A program made the translations under genes and the position numbers. Positions 1 to 6,843 of a stretch of 20,358 nt of DNA are shown one piece after another; position 1 is the stretch's first letter, and each line of letters begins with the position of its first letter. Source of the DNA: a virus; IMG/VR virus record IMGVR_UViG_3300010354_008521, positions 1 to 20,358 of that record; one strand, given 5' to 3'. The notes beneath the pieces were generated by a model that searched no databases, had not been told where the DNA came from, and was given only the letters and a program-made list of their open reading frames with translations.

Positions 1-243
1 CATAAATCTCTGCTATGGAAACTTTATGCCGGCATGGGATTAGGGATGAATTTAGATTATCAATATGTAGCCGCAGGTAAAAAAGAAAAAGCTAACAAAA
101 TTGAAAAATTACTTGTGGAACTTTATCCTTCAATGAAAATGAATGAAATAAAAATACTGGCTGCGATGATGACTGATGCAGATAAACAAGAATTATTTGA
201 TAAAATGGGATTGGACAAAAAGTCAAGAAAAGAATACGAATGA
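1..243 (+). CDS. Hypothetical protein, 5'-truncated by window edge
   Basis: The frame is open from the first base to the TGA stop, so only the C-terminal 80 residues are seen. An internal ATG at position 34 follows no ribosome-binding site, so I read this as the end of a longer protein. The visible part is lysine-rich and mostly helical in character: a KKEKANKIEKLL stretch, then LYPSMKMNEIKILAAMMTD and a charged C-terminus. I do not recognise the family. The next gene starts inside the stop codon (ATGA overlap), so it is probably the first visible member of the operon that runs to 4595. Helical, DNA-metabolism-type small proteins of T4-like phages are one possibility, but nothing here proves that. 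Confidence 0.6.
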   Translation, partial: HKSLLWKLYAGMGLGMNLDYQYVAAGKKEKANKIEKLLVELYPSMKMNEIKILAAMMTDADKQELFDKMGLDKKSRKEYE

Positions 244-935
244 TAGAACCCGTAGAACAACCTTTTAACTGCAATCACTGCGGCAAGAGTTTTATGAAAG
301 AAAAAACTCTCTATGCTCACATGTGCGAGCCAAAGCGCAGAATCATGCAGAAATCAGAAAAACGTGTTCAAGCAGGATTTTTAGCTTTTAACAGATTTTG
401 GGTTATTTCTCAAGGTAGTAGAAAAGAAAAAACCTATGAAGAATTTTGCGATAGTCCTTACTATAATGCATTTGTAAAATTTGGTAGTTTTATTAACAAT
501 GTAAATCCATTGTATCCAGAAAAATTTATGGACTATGTGATAAAAAGTGGTGTTAAACTTGATCATTGGTGTAGGGATGAATTGTACGAAACGTACCTCT
601 ATGAAATTTTAAAGATTGAACCTGTAGAAGCAGCGGTACAAAGATCTTTACAAACCATGATGCAGTGGGCAGACGAAAATAACGCAAATTTTTCTCACTA
701 TTTTAACTATGCAACTTTAAATAGAGCAGTTTTTGATATCAGAAACGGTAATATCAGCGCCTGGATTGTGCTAAATTCAAGCACAGGCCAAACCATGCTT
801 AACAATATGAGCGACGAACAATTGGATATGATCAGCGCAGTAATAGATGTACAATTTTGGAAGAAAAAATTCAAAGAATTTCCCGCTGATGTAGCATTGG
901 TTAAGGAAATTTGCAAAGAAACAGGAATAAAATAA
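240..935 (+). CDS. C2HC zinc-finger protein of unknown function
   Basis: This encodes 231 residues starting at an ATGA overlap with the preceding gene. The N-terminus carries a single finger: C11 and C14 (CNHCGKSF), then H27 and C29 (AHMC), followed by the basic patch EPKRR. This is a C-x2-C...H-x-C zinc-binding arrangement and suggests nucleic-acid or protein binding. The remaining 200 residues are rich in aromatic residues and Asn, with no signal peptide or membrane segment and no enzyme motif I recognise. It ends by sharing one base with the cupin start (TAATG), so it is translationally coupled on both sides. What it does in an operon of heptose enzymes is unknown. The finger is clear; the function is not assigned. 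Confidence 0.75.
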   Translation: MIEPVEQPFNCNHCGKSFMKEKTLYAHMCEPKRRIMQKSEKRVQAGFLAFNRFWVISQGSRKEKTYEEFCDSPYYNAFVKFGSFINNVNPLYPEKFMDYVIKSGVKLDHWCRDELYETYLYEILKIEPVEAAVQRSLQTMMQWADENNANFSHYFNYATLNRAVFDIRNGNISAWIVLNSSTGQTMLNNMSDEQLDMISAVIDVQFWKKKFKEFPADVALVKEICKETGIK

Positions 936-1306
936 TGGTGCAGAAGAAAACACAATTACATGGGTTAGTACCTAAGGGTTGGGGTAGTGAGCTCATATGG
1001 TGCAGTAATGAAAAATACTGCGGAAAGATGATGAATTTTCGCAAAAACGCAAAATTTAGTATGCATTTTCATGCGGAAAAGGACGAAACTTGGCACGTTT
1101 TAAGCGGAAAATTTTTAGTGCGCTATATTGACACAAAGGATGCAAGTCAGCATGAAAAAGAATTAAATGCAGGTGATACTTGGCATAACCCTCCCCTGTT
1201 CCCGCATCAGGTAATTTGCTTAGAAGAGGGCACAATTATCGAAGTTAGCACTCCAGATAGCGTGGAAGACAACTATAGAGTCATGCCAGGAGACAGCCAA
1301 AAATGA
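935..1306 (+). CDS. Cupin-fold sugar-isomerase-like protein
   Basis: The ATG at 935 overlaps the preceding TAA by one base; an upstream TTG in frame is less likely. The 123-residue product begins with a GWGSELIW element typical of sugar-phosphate isomerase-like cupins. It then has the metal-binding cupin motif HFHAEKDETWHVLSG (H-x-H, then E, then H in WHV) and a second motif around NPPLFPHQV, which supplies another His. That supports a single-domain metal-binding cupin, probably acting on a sugar or nucleotide sugar. It lies directly before an ADP-heptose epimerase homologue, with start and stop codons overlapping (ATGA at 1303). Its role is therefore probably in the same sugar pathway, perhaps as isomerase or epimerase. 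The exact reaction cannot be read from the sequence. Confidence 0.8.
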   Translation: MVQKKTQLHGLVPKGWGSELIWCSNEKYCGKMMNFRKNAKFSMHFHAEKDETWHVLSGKFLVRYIDTKDASQHEKELNAGDTWHNPPLFPHQVICLEEGTIIEVSTPDSVEDNYRVMPGDSQK

Positions 1307-2082
1307 AAATTTTAATCACAGGACATAAAGGCTTTATTGGTAAAAACATGGTTGATGCTCTTAAAGATGAGCACGAATTGAAATTTTACGATTGGGGTGG
1401 AGAACTACCAAATTTACGCGATACAGATATATGTATACATCTAGGTGCTATTAGCAGCACCGTTGAAAACAATGTAGATCGAATCATGGAACAAAACTAT
1501 GATTTCAGTAAATGGCTAGTTGAAGAATGCTGGAGATTTAGGGTACATTTTCAATATGCGAGTTCTGCAAGTGTATACGGGTCTGGCACAAAATTCACAG
1601 AAGATTCTCCGGTAGATCCCAAATCTCCTTATGCATGGAGCAAATATCTGTTTGAAAGATATGTTGAAAAATATACATTAAAATGGGAAATGCCTGTACA
1701 GGGATTTAGATATTTCAATGTCTATGGTCCAAATGAAGGTCACAAAGGTAATCAAAGCAGTCCCTTTGAAAAATTTCGAAAACAAGCTAAAGAAACTGGC
1801 ATTATTGAAATATTTGAAGGATCACATGACTTCTATAGAGACTTTGTTCCTGTTAAAAAAGTTGTAGAAGTGCATAGAAAATTCTTTGGTGTCAATAAAA
1901 GTGGTGTATGGAACATTGGAACTGGCAAGCCTAGATCAATATTATCTATTGCCGAAGAAATTGCGGCAGAAACAGGGGCTATGATCAAATATATACCTGT
2001 TCCTAAAAATCTTGCTGTTCAATATCAAAGTTTCACCTGTGCAGATTTAACAAAGTTAAAATCTACCATACCCTATGACTAA
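1303..2082 (+). CDS. hldD: ADP-heptose 6-epimerase-like protein (HldD/RfaD family)
   Basis: This 259-residue protein is an extended short-chain dehydrogenase. The NAD(P)-binding GxxGxxG is G7-G10-G13 (GHKGFIG), the catalytic Tyr-Lys pair is Y110 and K114 (SPYAWSKYLFERYV), and the active-site serines lie in YASSASVYG. GFRYFNVYGPNEGHKG near residue 134 and the C-terminal QYQSFTCADLTKLK closely match the HldD subgroup, which interconverts ADP-D-glycero- and ADP-L-glycero-D-manno-heptose. That is more specific than a generic epimerase call. The enterobacterial enzyme is about 310 residues; this one stops soon after the ADLTKL element, so the C-terminal tail is missing. The HldC- and HldA-like genes follow with overlaps, giving the last three steps of ADP-heptose synthesis in one operon. 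Substrate specificity remains an inference from motif similarity. Confidence 0.87.
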   Translation: MKILITGHKGFIGKNMVDALKDEHELKFYDWGGELPNLRDTDICIHLGAISSTVENNVDRIMEQNYDFSKWLVEECWRFRVHFQYASSASVYGSGTKFTEDSPVDPKSPYAWSKYLFERYVEKYTLKWEMPVQGFRYFNVYGPNEGHKGNQSSPFEKFRKQAKETGIIEIFEGSHDFYRDFVPVKKVVEVHRKFFGVNKSGVWNIGTGKPRSILSIAEEIAAETGAMIKYIPVPKNLAVQYQSFTCADLTKLKSTIPYD

Positions 2083-2476
2083 AGTTATTGTCAATGGTAC
2101 ATTTGATATTTTACACGTTGGACATCTCAAAATGCTTCAGCAAGCTAGAAATATCAAAGACAGTTATGTTTTAGTATTGATAGACAGTGACGACAGGGTT
2201 AAAGAGTTAAAAGGCAATAACAGGCCCATAAACTCGCAAACAGAAAGAAAGACAATGCTTGAATCACTGCGCTATGTTGATGAAGTAAAAATATTTTCAA
2301 GTTCAGACGAACTTGTAAGTATGATAAAAGAATATGCTCCGGACGTAATGGTCAAGGGCAGCGATTACATTGGTAAACCCATAATTGGTGAACAGCACTG
2401 TAAAGAAATACAATATTGTAATTACTTAGATGGATATTCAACCACAAACAAAATTCAAAATATTATTAGTCGGTGA
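2075..2476 (+). CDS. hldC: Heptose-1-phosphate adenylyltransferase-like (HldC / RfaE domain II)
   Basis: This encodes 133 residues, overlapping the end of hldD by eight bases. The nucleotidyltransferase signature is near the N-terminus: GTFDILHVGHLKML, with HVGH at residues 14-17. KGNNRPINSQTERKTML, LRYVDEVKIF, APDVMVKGSDY and the C-terminal GYSTT follow in the order seen in the adenylyltransferase half of bifunctional HldE/RfaE. Related cytidylyltransferases such as TagD share the HxGH motif but not the GYSTT ending, so heptose-1-phosphate adenylyltransferase is the better call. In E. coli this domain is fused behind the kinase domain. Here it is a separate gene placed before the kinase, with a 47-base overlap into it. 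It is expected to be a soluble cytoplasmic enzyme. Confidence 0.85.
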   Translation: MTKVIVNGTFDILHVGHLKMLQQARNIKDSYVLVLIDSDDRVKELKGNNRPINSQTERKTMLESLRYVDEVKIFSSSDELVSMIKEYAPDVMVKGSDYIGKPIIGEQHCKEIQYCNYLDGYSTTNKIQNIISR

Positions 2477-3188
2477 TTATTGCACCGATGAATATATTAT
2501 TGGAACCTGTGACAGGTTAAGCCCTGAGGCACCTGTGCCTGTGATTAAAATAGTAGAAAGGTATACTGGCCCCGGTATGGCCGGAAATGTGAAAGCAAAC
2601 TTAGACAAGTTGGGTACAGACGTAGATTTTGTAACAGCAGAAGCAGTTATTACGAAAACAAGATATATTGATCAAAGATCTAGACAACATCTTCTAAGAG
2701 TAGATTTAGAACCAAAGATTTTCTCATGGAACCGTAAAGTTCCGCAAGCATTAGACAAGTACGACTGTGTTGTAATATCAGATTACAACAAAGGATTTTT
2801 ATCTTACGAAGATATCGAATATCTAATTCAAAATTATAAAGGTCCAATTTTTATTGATACTAAAAAGCCAAATCTATCTCGCTTCAACGGGGCCTTTATA
2901 AAGATCAACGAATTAGAAAATAGAAATAAGACATCTTCAAATTCCAATATGATTGTTACACTTGGTAGTCGTGGTGCTATGTATGGAAACAAAATATTTC
3001 CCACCAAATCCGTAGAAGTTGTAGATGTTTGCGGATGCGGAGATACATTTTTAGCAGCACTAAGTTACCAATACCTAGTGACAAAATCTATCAACGAAGC
3101 TATTATATTTGCTAATAACGCATCTAGCATTACCGTTCAGAAAGAAGGTAACTACGCTCCTACACTGACGGAAATTCAAAATGCCTGA
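2430..3188 (+). CDS. hldA: Heptose-7-phosphate kinase-like PfkB protein (HldA / RfaE domain I)
   Basis: This 252-residue PfkB-family kinase begins at an ATG inside the 3' end of hldC. The N-terminal VGDYCTDEYIIGTCDRLSPE then APVPV is characteristic of the RfaE kinase domain. GPGMAGNVKANLDKLG is the substrate-binding glycine region, HLLRVDLEPK matches the family's conserved L-R-x-D segment, and the ATP/anion-hole motif is VDVCGCGDTFLAA, with D205 as catalytic base (GCGD in place of the usual GAGD). The enzyme is shorter than the roughly 315-residue bacterial kinases. Segments are missing after DKLG and before the MIVTLGSRGAM strand, so it is a compact form. With HldC and HldD it would complete conversion of heptose-7-phosphate to ADP-heptose. 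GmhA and GmhB homologues are not seen here and may come from the host or elsewhere in the genome. Confidence 0.83.
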   Translation: MDIQPQTKFKILLVGDYCTDEYIIGTCDRLSPEAPVPVIKIVERYTGPGMAGNVKANLDKLGTDVDFVTAEAVITKTRYIDQRSRQHLLRVDLEPKIFSWNRKVPQALDKYDCVVISDYNKGFLSYEDIEYLIQNYKGPIFIDTKKPNLSRFNGAFIKINELENRNKTSSNSNMIVTLGSRGAMYGNKIFPTKSVEVVDVCGCGDTFLAALSYQYLVTKSINEAIIFANNASSITVQKEGNYAPTLTEIQNA

Positions 3189-3750
3189 TATTGATATTGA
3201 TTTTGCAGACAGAACAAAAATACTTGATATTATCAAACACGTTCCTGCTACCTTAGAAGATGGCAGGAAACATAATACAGGCGTTTATTGTCAGCAAATT
3301 CCTGTTAATCCAATAACAGGTCAAGCAAGCATAGATTATAATGTTGCTGAAGAGAGAGGATATTTTAAAATAGATTTTCTCAATGTTGGCATATATCAAG
3401 ATATAAAAGACGAAAATCATTTAAATAAGTTGTTGGAGACAGAACCGCTATGGCAGCTTTTACAACACGAAGAGTTTGTAAATCAATTATTTCATTTGAA
3501 CGGTCATGGGGATGTACTGAAAAAGACCTGCCCAACTTCCGTGGAACAATTAGGTGCAGTCCTAGCAATGATACGCCCGGCCAAACGCTATCTGATTGGG
3601 AAAGACTGGACGACGATCATGAGCGAAGTATGGATCAAGCCAGAGACTGGTGAATATTACTTTAAAAAAGCACACGCAATAAGTTATGCTATGGCTGTTA
3701 TAGTTCATATGAATTTGCTTTGCGAAAAAATAAGTTACGATTACTCATGA
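3181..3750 (+). CDS. Miniature DnaE-like (C-family DNA polymerase palm) protein
   Basis: This 189-residue protein opens with PDIDIDFADR, the palm motif of bacterial DNA polymerase III alpha; D3 and D5 correspond to the first two catalytic aspartates. RKHNTGVY (from residue 29) matches the conserved HAGGVV region. YFKIDFLNVG places D65 where the third palm aspartate sits. WQLLQHEEF, then PTSVEQLGAVLAMIRP, and YFKKAHAISYAM (from residue 160) match the later DnaE elements FQLES, the RPGP region and FNKSHAAAYA. The PHP exonuclease domain, most of the fingers, the beta-binding region and the OB fold are absent, against about 1,160 residues for E. coli DnaE. It overlaps hldA by eight bases. It could be an active minimal nucleotidyltransferase, a decoy or a degenerate remnant. 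The homology is clear to me; the function is open. Confidence 0.8.
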   Translation: MPDIDIDFADRTKILDIIKHVPATLEDGRKHNTGVYCQQIPVNPITGQASIDYNVAEERGYFKIDFLNVGIYQDIKDENHLNKLLETEPLWQLLQHEEFVNQLFHLNGHGDVLKKTCPTSVEQLGAVLAMIRPAKRYLIGKDWTTIMSEVWIKPETGEYYFKKAHAISYAMAVIVHMNLLCEKISYDYS

Positions 3751-4595
3751 TATCTAACTACAAAAGATACTTTGCATTTGGATGCAGTTATGTTAACTAT
3801 GGTTGGGGTACATTACCAGATTTAATTGCAGCTAATTTTGAAAAATATTATAATTTTGGTCAAGGTGGAGCATCAAATACTCTTATTTTGTCTAGACTAA
3901 TTGAAGCAAACGATACATTTCAATTTAATCCAGAGACAGACTTTATAACAGTGGGAATTACAGGATTTGGTAGATTTAGTATACTAGATCGAGATTATCC
4001 AAGATCATGGATTACTAGCGGCGATACTATTCCTAACGATCCTACCGTCGATATCGAAGATCATCAACCTGAACATGATTGGAGAGCAAAACTTTTTGCT
4101 AAAGAGTTAGATTCCTATGCTTGGTGTGTACAACGATCCCACGATGCAGTTCAATCAATTAGACATATTCTTCAAAACACCAAAGTAAACTACTGTATGT
4201 ACCCGTCAATAGATAATTTGTTATTCACTTATAGTTTTGACACGAAAAAAACGTATAAAAATTATTTTAATCTCACGCCTTTTTATCAAGAAATGGCACA
4301 GAAGATACACAATTTGTATGACGTAAAAGAAAGCCTTGACGAATTTGTTAGAATAAACAAATTGTTAAAAGGAGTCAAATATGATAACGGAGAATTTAAC
4401 GGTCACCCAAGTCCTCTCTGTCATTATCTATATCTACAAAAACATTTTCCTCTGTTCAATACAGAAAAAGCTTTGCAACGATTTAATTTTTTAGAACAGA
4501 TTTTTTGTAAAGAAAGTCACAGTGAGCAAGTAGATCAATTTACTAAAAAGTTTAGTTTGATATATAGAGACAAAAATATAAATTCCTATTATTAA
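3747..4595 (+). CDS. SGNH/GDSL-type hydrolase-like protein
   Basis: I chose the ATG at 3747 because it forms an ATGA overlap with the preceding stop; the 282-residue product then begins immediately before the fold's first strand. Block I is FAFGCSYVNYGW with S14 as likely nucleophile, block II is NFGQGGASN, a strand DFITVGITGFGRF follows, and the C-terminal block is NGHPSPLCHYLY with H220. In most SGNH enzymes the last block is DxxH or DGH; here the Asp position is Asn (N218), so activity is not certain. There is no signal peptide, so it is probably cytoplasmic. Proteins of this type often remove acyl groups from glycans, which would fit the sugar genes upstream. It ends tail-to-tail with a minus-strand gene, the stop codons interlocking. 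Confidence 0.72.
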   Translation: MISNYKRYFAFGCSYVNYGWGTLPDLIAANFEKYYNFGQGGASNTLILSRLIEANDTFQFNPETDFITVGITGFGRFSILDRDYPRSWITSGDTIPNDPTVDIEDHQPEHDWRAKLFAKELDSYAWCVQRSHDAVQSIRHILQNTKVNYCMYPSIDNLLFTYSFDTKKTYKNYFNLTPFYQEMAQKIHNLYDVKESLDEFVRINKLLKGVKYDNGEFNGHPSPLCHYLYLQKHFPLFNTEKALQRFNFLEQIFCKESHSEQVDQFTKKFSLIYRDKNINSYY

Positions 4596-4975
4596 CCTCG
4601 AACGGTCTTTACTTTTCTTATTAATTGTATCGATTTTCTCTTAATTCTTTTTTCAGCAATGCTGCTGAGATTTACTACGGGACCAAATACCAGCTTAACA
4701 TCTTTTGCGTTAAAGGTTTTTACAGCAAATTTGAAATTCTGCATTTCTTTTTTAAGAAATATATTAATGGGTATTTTTCTGTTACTTTCCCACCACCAAG
4801 TTTCCCCTAATTCTAAAAATATGCGTTTTTGATCCTGTGTCTTTAACTCGCTTATATCGTAGATTGTAGCGATTTGATTGTCAAAATTGATTATAATGCC
4901 TACATATTCCGAATCAGCTACTTTGATGCAGGATATAAATGGGTGGTCGTCTTGAAAGCTGATATTAGATGGCAT
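4592..4975 (-). CDS. Hypothetical protein, conserved-looking, 127 residues
   Basis: I start this at the ATG giving MPSNISFQDDHPFISC; the frame remains open further upstream, but that would run into the divergent late promoter. The product alternates beta-strand-like segments (YVGIIINFDNQIATIYDI) with charged stretches and ends very basic (EKRIKRKSIQLIRKVKTVRG). A WWWE motif lies in the middle. I see no signal peptide, membrane segment or family motif that I recognise. It is a single gene facing the SGNH gene, whose stop codon interlocks with its own (TTAA at 4592-4595), and it diverges from a virion protein gene 20 bases away. No clear ribosome-binding site or TAAATA box precedes it on its own strand. 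Confidence 0.6.
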   Translation of the reverse strand: MPSNISFQDDHPFISCIKVADSEYVGIIINFDNQIATIYDISELKTQDQKRIFLELGETWWWESNRKIPINIFLKKEMQNFKFAVKTFNAKDVKLVFGPVVNLSSIAEKRIKRKSIQLIRKVKTVRG

Positions 4976-4981
4976 TTTTAT

Positions 4982-4990
4982 CAATAAATA
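4982..4990 (+). promoter_or_regulatory. T4-type late promoter (CAATAAATA)
   Basis: AATAAATA resembles the T4 late -10 box TATAAATA. Exactly five bases separate its last A from the ATG at 4996. With T4 geometry, where the box ends at about -6, transcription would start on the A of the ATG. No Shine-Dalgarno sequence is present. Confidence 0.7.
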
Positions 4991-4995
4991 TACAT

Positions 4996-5835
4996 ATGCA
5001 AACTTTACCAATCTATTTATATCCAAATACCTATAGCGTTATACTAGATTTGGACAGCACTATCCTAGGAGTAAATCGTGTTATGTATCAAAATGATCTC
5101 AAATTACAGAGAGGTGTAAAAAACTCTGTAAAAATACAGTTTAAAAACAGTGATCAGAAAAGAATACGTGTTTATTCCACCGGAACTTATGTATTCAATA
5201 TGTTTGATATAGCCAGCAAACAGTTAGTAAGTCAAAAACCTTTACAGATAATAGATGACGGAGTTACAACAAGCACAAAAGGATTGGCGGTTTTAAATCT
5301 TATTGAATCAGATACTATTGGTTTATCAAAGTCTGCTTATAATTTTAGCATAACCTATCTTGATCCAAATGATAACACAGTAAACCCTGCTTATGCAAAT
5401 ACCTATTATGGTATGCTAGGCACAGCTTACTTAGGCAACGACGCATATCCAGAACTTAAAGATAGTCAGGATGTAATTTCATTCAATCAAGTGTTAAATG
5501 TAACAACTAATCTATACGAATGGAAAAGCGGCGACACTTATTCTTATCCAGAACTCACTACCAGCAATTCTGTGCATACAGCAGGAATTTATTTGACTGG
5601 ATACAGAGGTACATTAAAAATAGAAGGTACATTATCAAATCAACCAAACGATTCGAATTACTCTCTAATTAAAACACTAGATTACACAAACTTTACCGGA
5701 GTAGATTATTGTAATTTTTCTGGTGTTTATTCATATATTAGATTTATTTTTATACCTGCAGTCAGACCAGGAGATAGTACCAACGACGATCCTAGTTATT
5801 TCGGATCTTTTGACAAAATACTCTACAGAAGCTAA
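4996..5835 (+). CDS. Probable virion structural protein
   Basis: This 279-residue protein starts at the ATG five bases after a late-promoter box. It begins LPIYLYPNTYSVILDLD and is rich in Tyr, Ser, Thr and Asn, with a beta-strand pattern throughout (for example KIQFKNSDQKRIRVYSTGTYVF and TAGIYLTGYRGTLKIEG). There is no catalytic motif, signal peptide or membrane segment. This composition and the late promoter fit a baseplate, neck or tail-associated protein of a T4-like virion. I cannot match it to a specific T4 gene product. It is followed after only nine bases by the primase gene, an unusual pairing of a late structural gene with replication genes, so read-through transcription of primase at late times is plausible. 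Confidence 0.65.
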   Translation: MQTLPIYLYPNTYSVILDLDSTILGVNRVMYQNDLKLQRGVKNSVKIQFKNSDQKRIRVYSTGTYVFNMFDIASKQLVSQKPLQIIDDGVTTSTKGLAVLNLIESDTIGLSKSAYNFSITYLDPNDNTVNPAYANTYYGMLGTAYLGNDAYPELKDSQDVISFNQVLNVTTNLYEWKSGDTYSYPELTTSNSVHTAGIYLTGYRGTLKIEGTLSNQPNDSNYSLIKTLDYTNFTGVDYCNFSGVYSYIRFIFIPAVRPGDSTNDDPSYFGSFDKILYRS

Positions 5836-5844
5836 ACTTATAGA

Positions 5845-6843
5845 GTGAACGAAATTCAATCTGCTATCCTTAGTTTACTGCCAGCCAAGCGTAAATCTAC
5901 TCCCAGCGGCTGGACCAGTTTTAATGCTGTGTGTTGTCATCATAACGGCGAATCAGCAGATAACAGACAACGTGGCGGGGTACTTGTAAATTCTGAGGGC
6001 GGTATCCAATACCATTGTTTTAATTGTAATTTTAAAGCAGGGTGGTCGCCCGGTAAACTACTATCATCCAATACTAAAAAATTACTGCATTGGCTGGGAT
6101 TAGGCCAAACTGACATAAGCAAACTAGGGTTGGTTGCACTAAGATTGAAAGATGATCAACCAATTAGTAAAAAAGAACTGAGATTTGAACTTGAAGAAAG
6201 ATCACTCCCTGACAATACCCAAAGCATTGATCGATGGCTAGAAGAAGGGTGTAACGATCCTGATCTTGTTGCGGTTATTGATTATGTAGTTAACCAGCGT
6301 CAAATGAAATGGGATTGGTATAAATGGCACTGGAGTGCAACACCAGGATATAGAGATAGAGTAATTATTCCGTTCTATCAAGACGCAAAAATTGTAGGAT
6401 ATACAGGTAGAAAAATTGGCAGTGGTCGTCCAAAATATTTGGCAGATACACAGCCGGGCTACGTTTTCAATTTAGATCAGCAAAGTGATGAGAGAGAATA
6501 TATAATTGCGGTTGAAGGACAGTTTGACGCCATTGCTATAGATGGCGTTGCTTTCATGCATAATGAGCCAAATGATATTCAGTGTGCAAGAATAATTGCT
6601 TTAAACAAAGAAATAATTGTCGTTCCCGATAGAGATCGCGCCGGAGCCAAAATATTAAATGCAGCAATAGAGCATGGTTGGAGTGCAAGCATGCCGCCGT
6701 GGGAAGATGACATAAAGGATGTTGCGGATGCAGTAAAACGGTACGGCAGACTTTACGTGCTAACTACTATATTGCATTATAAAATTTCAGGTGATTTAAA
6801 ATTGAATCTATTAAAGAAAAAGTTGGAATATTTAAATGAGTAA
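5845..6843 (+). CDS. DNA primase, T4 gp61-like (DnaG-type)
   Basis: This encodes 332 residues starting at a GTG (MNEIQSAILSLLP) nine bases after the previous stop. An N-terminal zinc-binding segment uses CCHH around residues 30-33 and CFNC at 58-61. The toprim catalytic domain is clear: E224 in AVEGQFDAIAID and D262/D264 in VVPDRDRAG. Between them lies the core strand region DRVIIPFYQDAKIVGYTGR. T4 gp61 is of similar length, 342 residues. The protein would synthesise RNA primers for lagging-strand synthesis together with the helicase encoded immediately downstream, whose start overlaps this gene's end by eight bases. The annotation as primase is secure from the toprim plus zinc-finger arrangement; assignment to the gp61 group rests on length and the neighbouring gp41-like gene. 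Confidence 0.92.
   Translation: MNEIQSAILSLLPAKRKSTPSGWTSFNAVCCHHNGESADNRQRGGVLVNSEGGIQYHCFNCNFKAGWSPGKLLSSNTKKLLHWLGLGQTDISKLGLVALRLKDDQPISKKELRFELEERSLPDNTQSIDRWLEEGCNDPDLVAVIDYVVNQRQMKWDWYKWHWSATPGYRDRVIIPFYQDAKIVGYTGRKIGSGRPKYLADTQPGYVFNLDQQSDEREYIIAVEGQFDAIAIDGVAFMHNEPNDIQCARIIALNKEIIVVPDRDRAGAKILNAAIEHGWSASMPPWEDDIKDVADAVKRYGRLYVLTTILHYKISGDLKLNLLKKKLEYLNE

Noticed and set aside
92-320. Minus-strand open frames opposite the first two genes
   Set aside because: They are shadows of the plus-strand genes: low-complexity hydrophobic translations, no start signals, and fully covered by overlapping real genes.
3380-3653. Open frames on both strands inside the DnaE-like gene
   Set aside because: No ribosome-binding sites or motifs, and they conflict with a frame that carries recognisable polymerase motifs.
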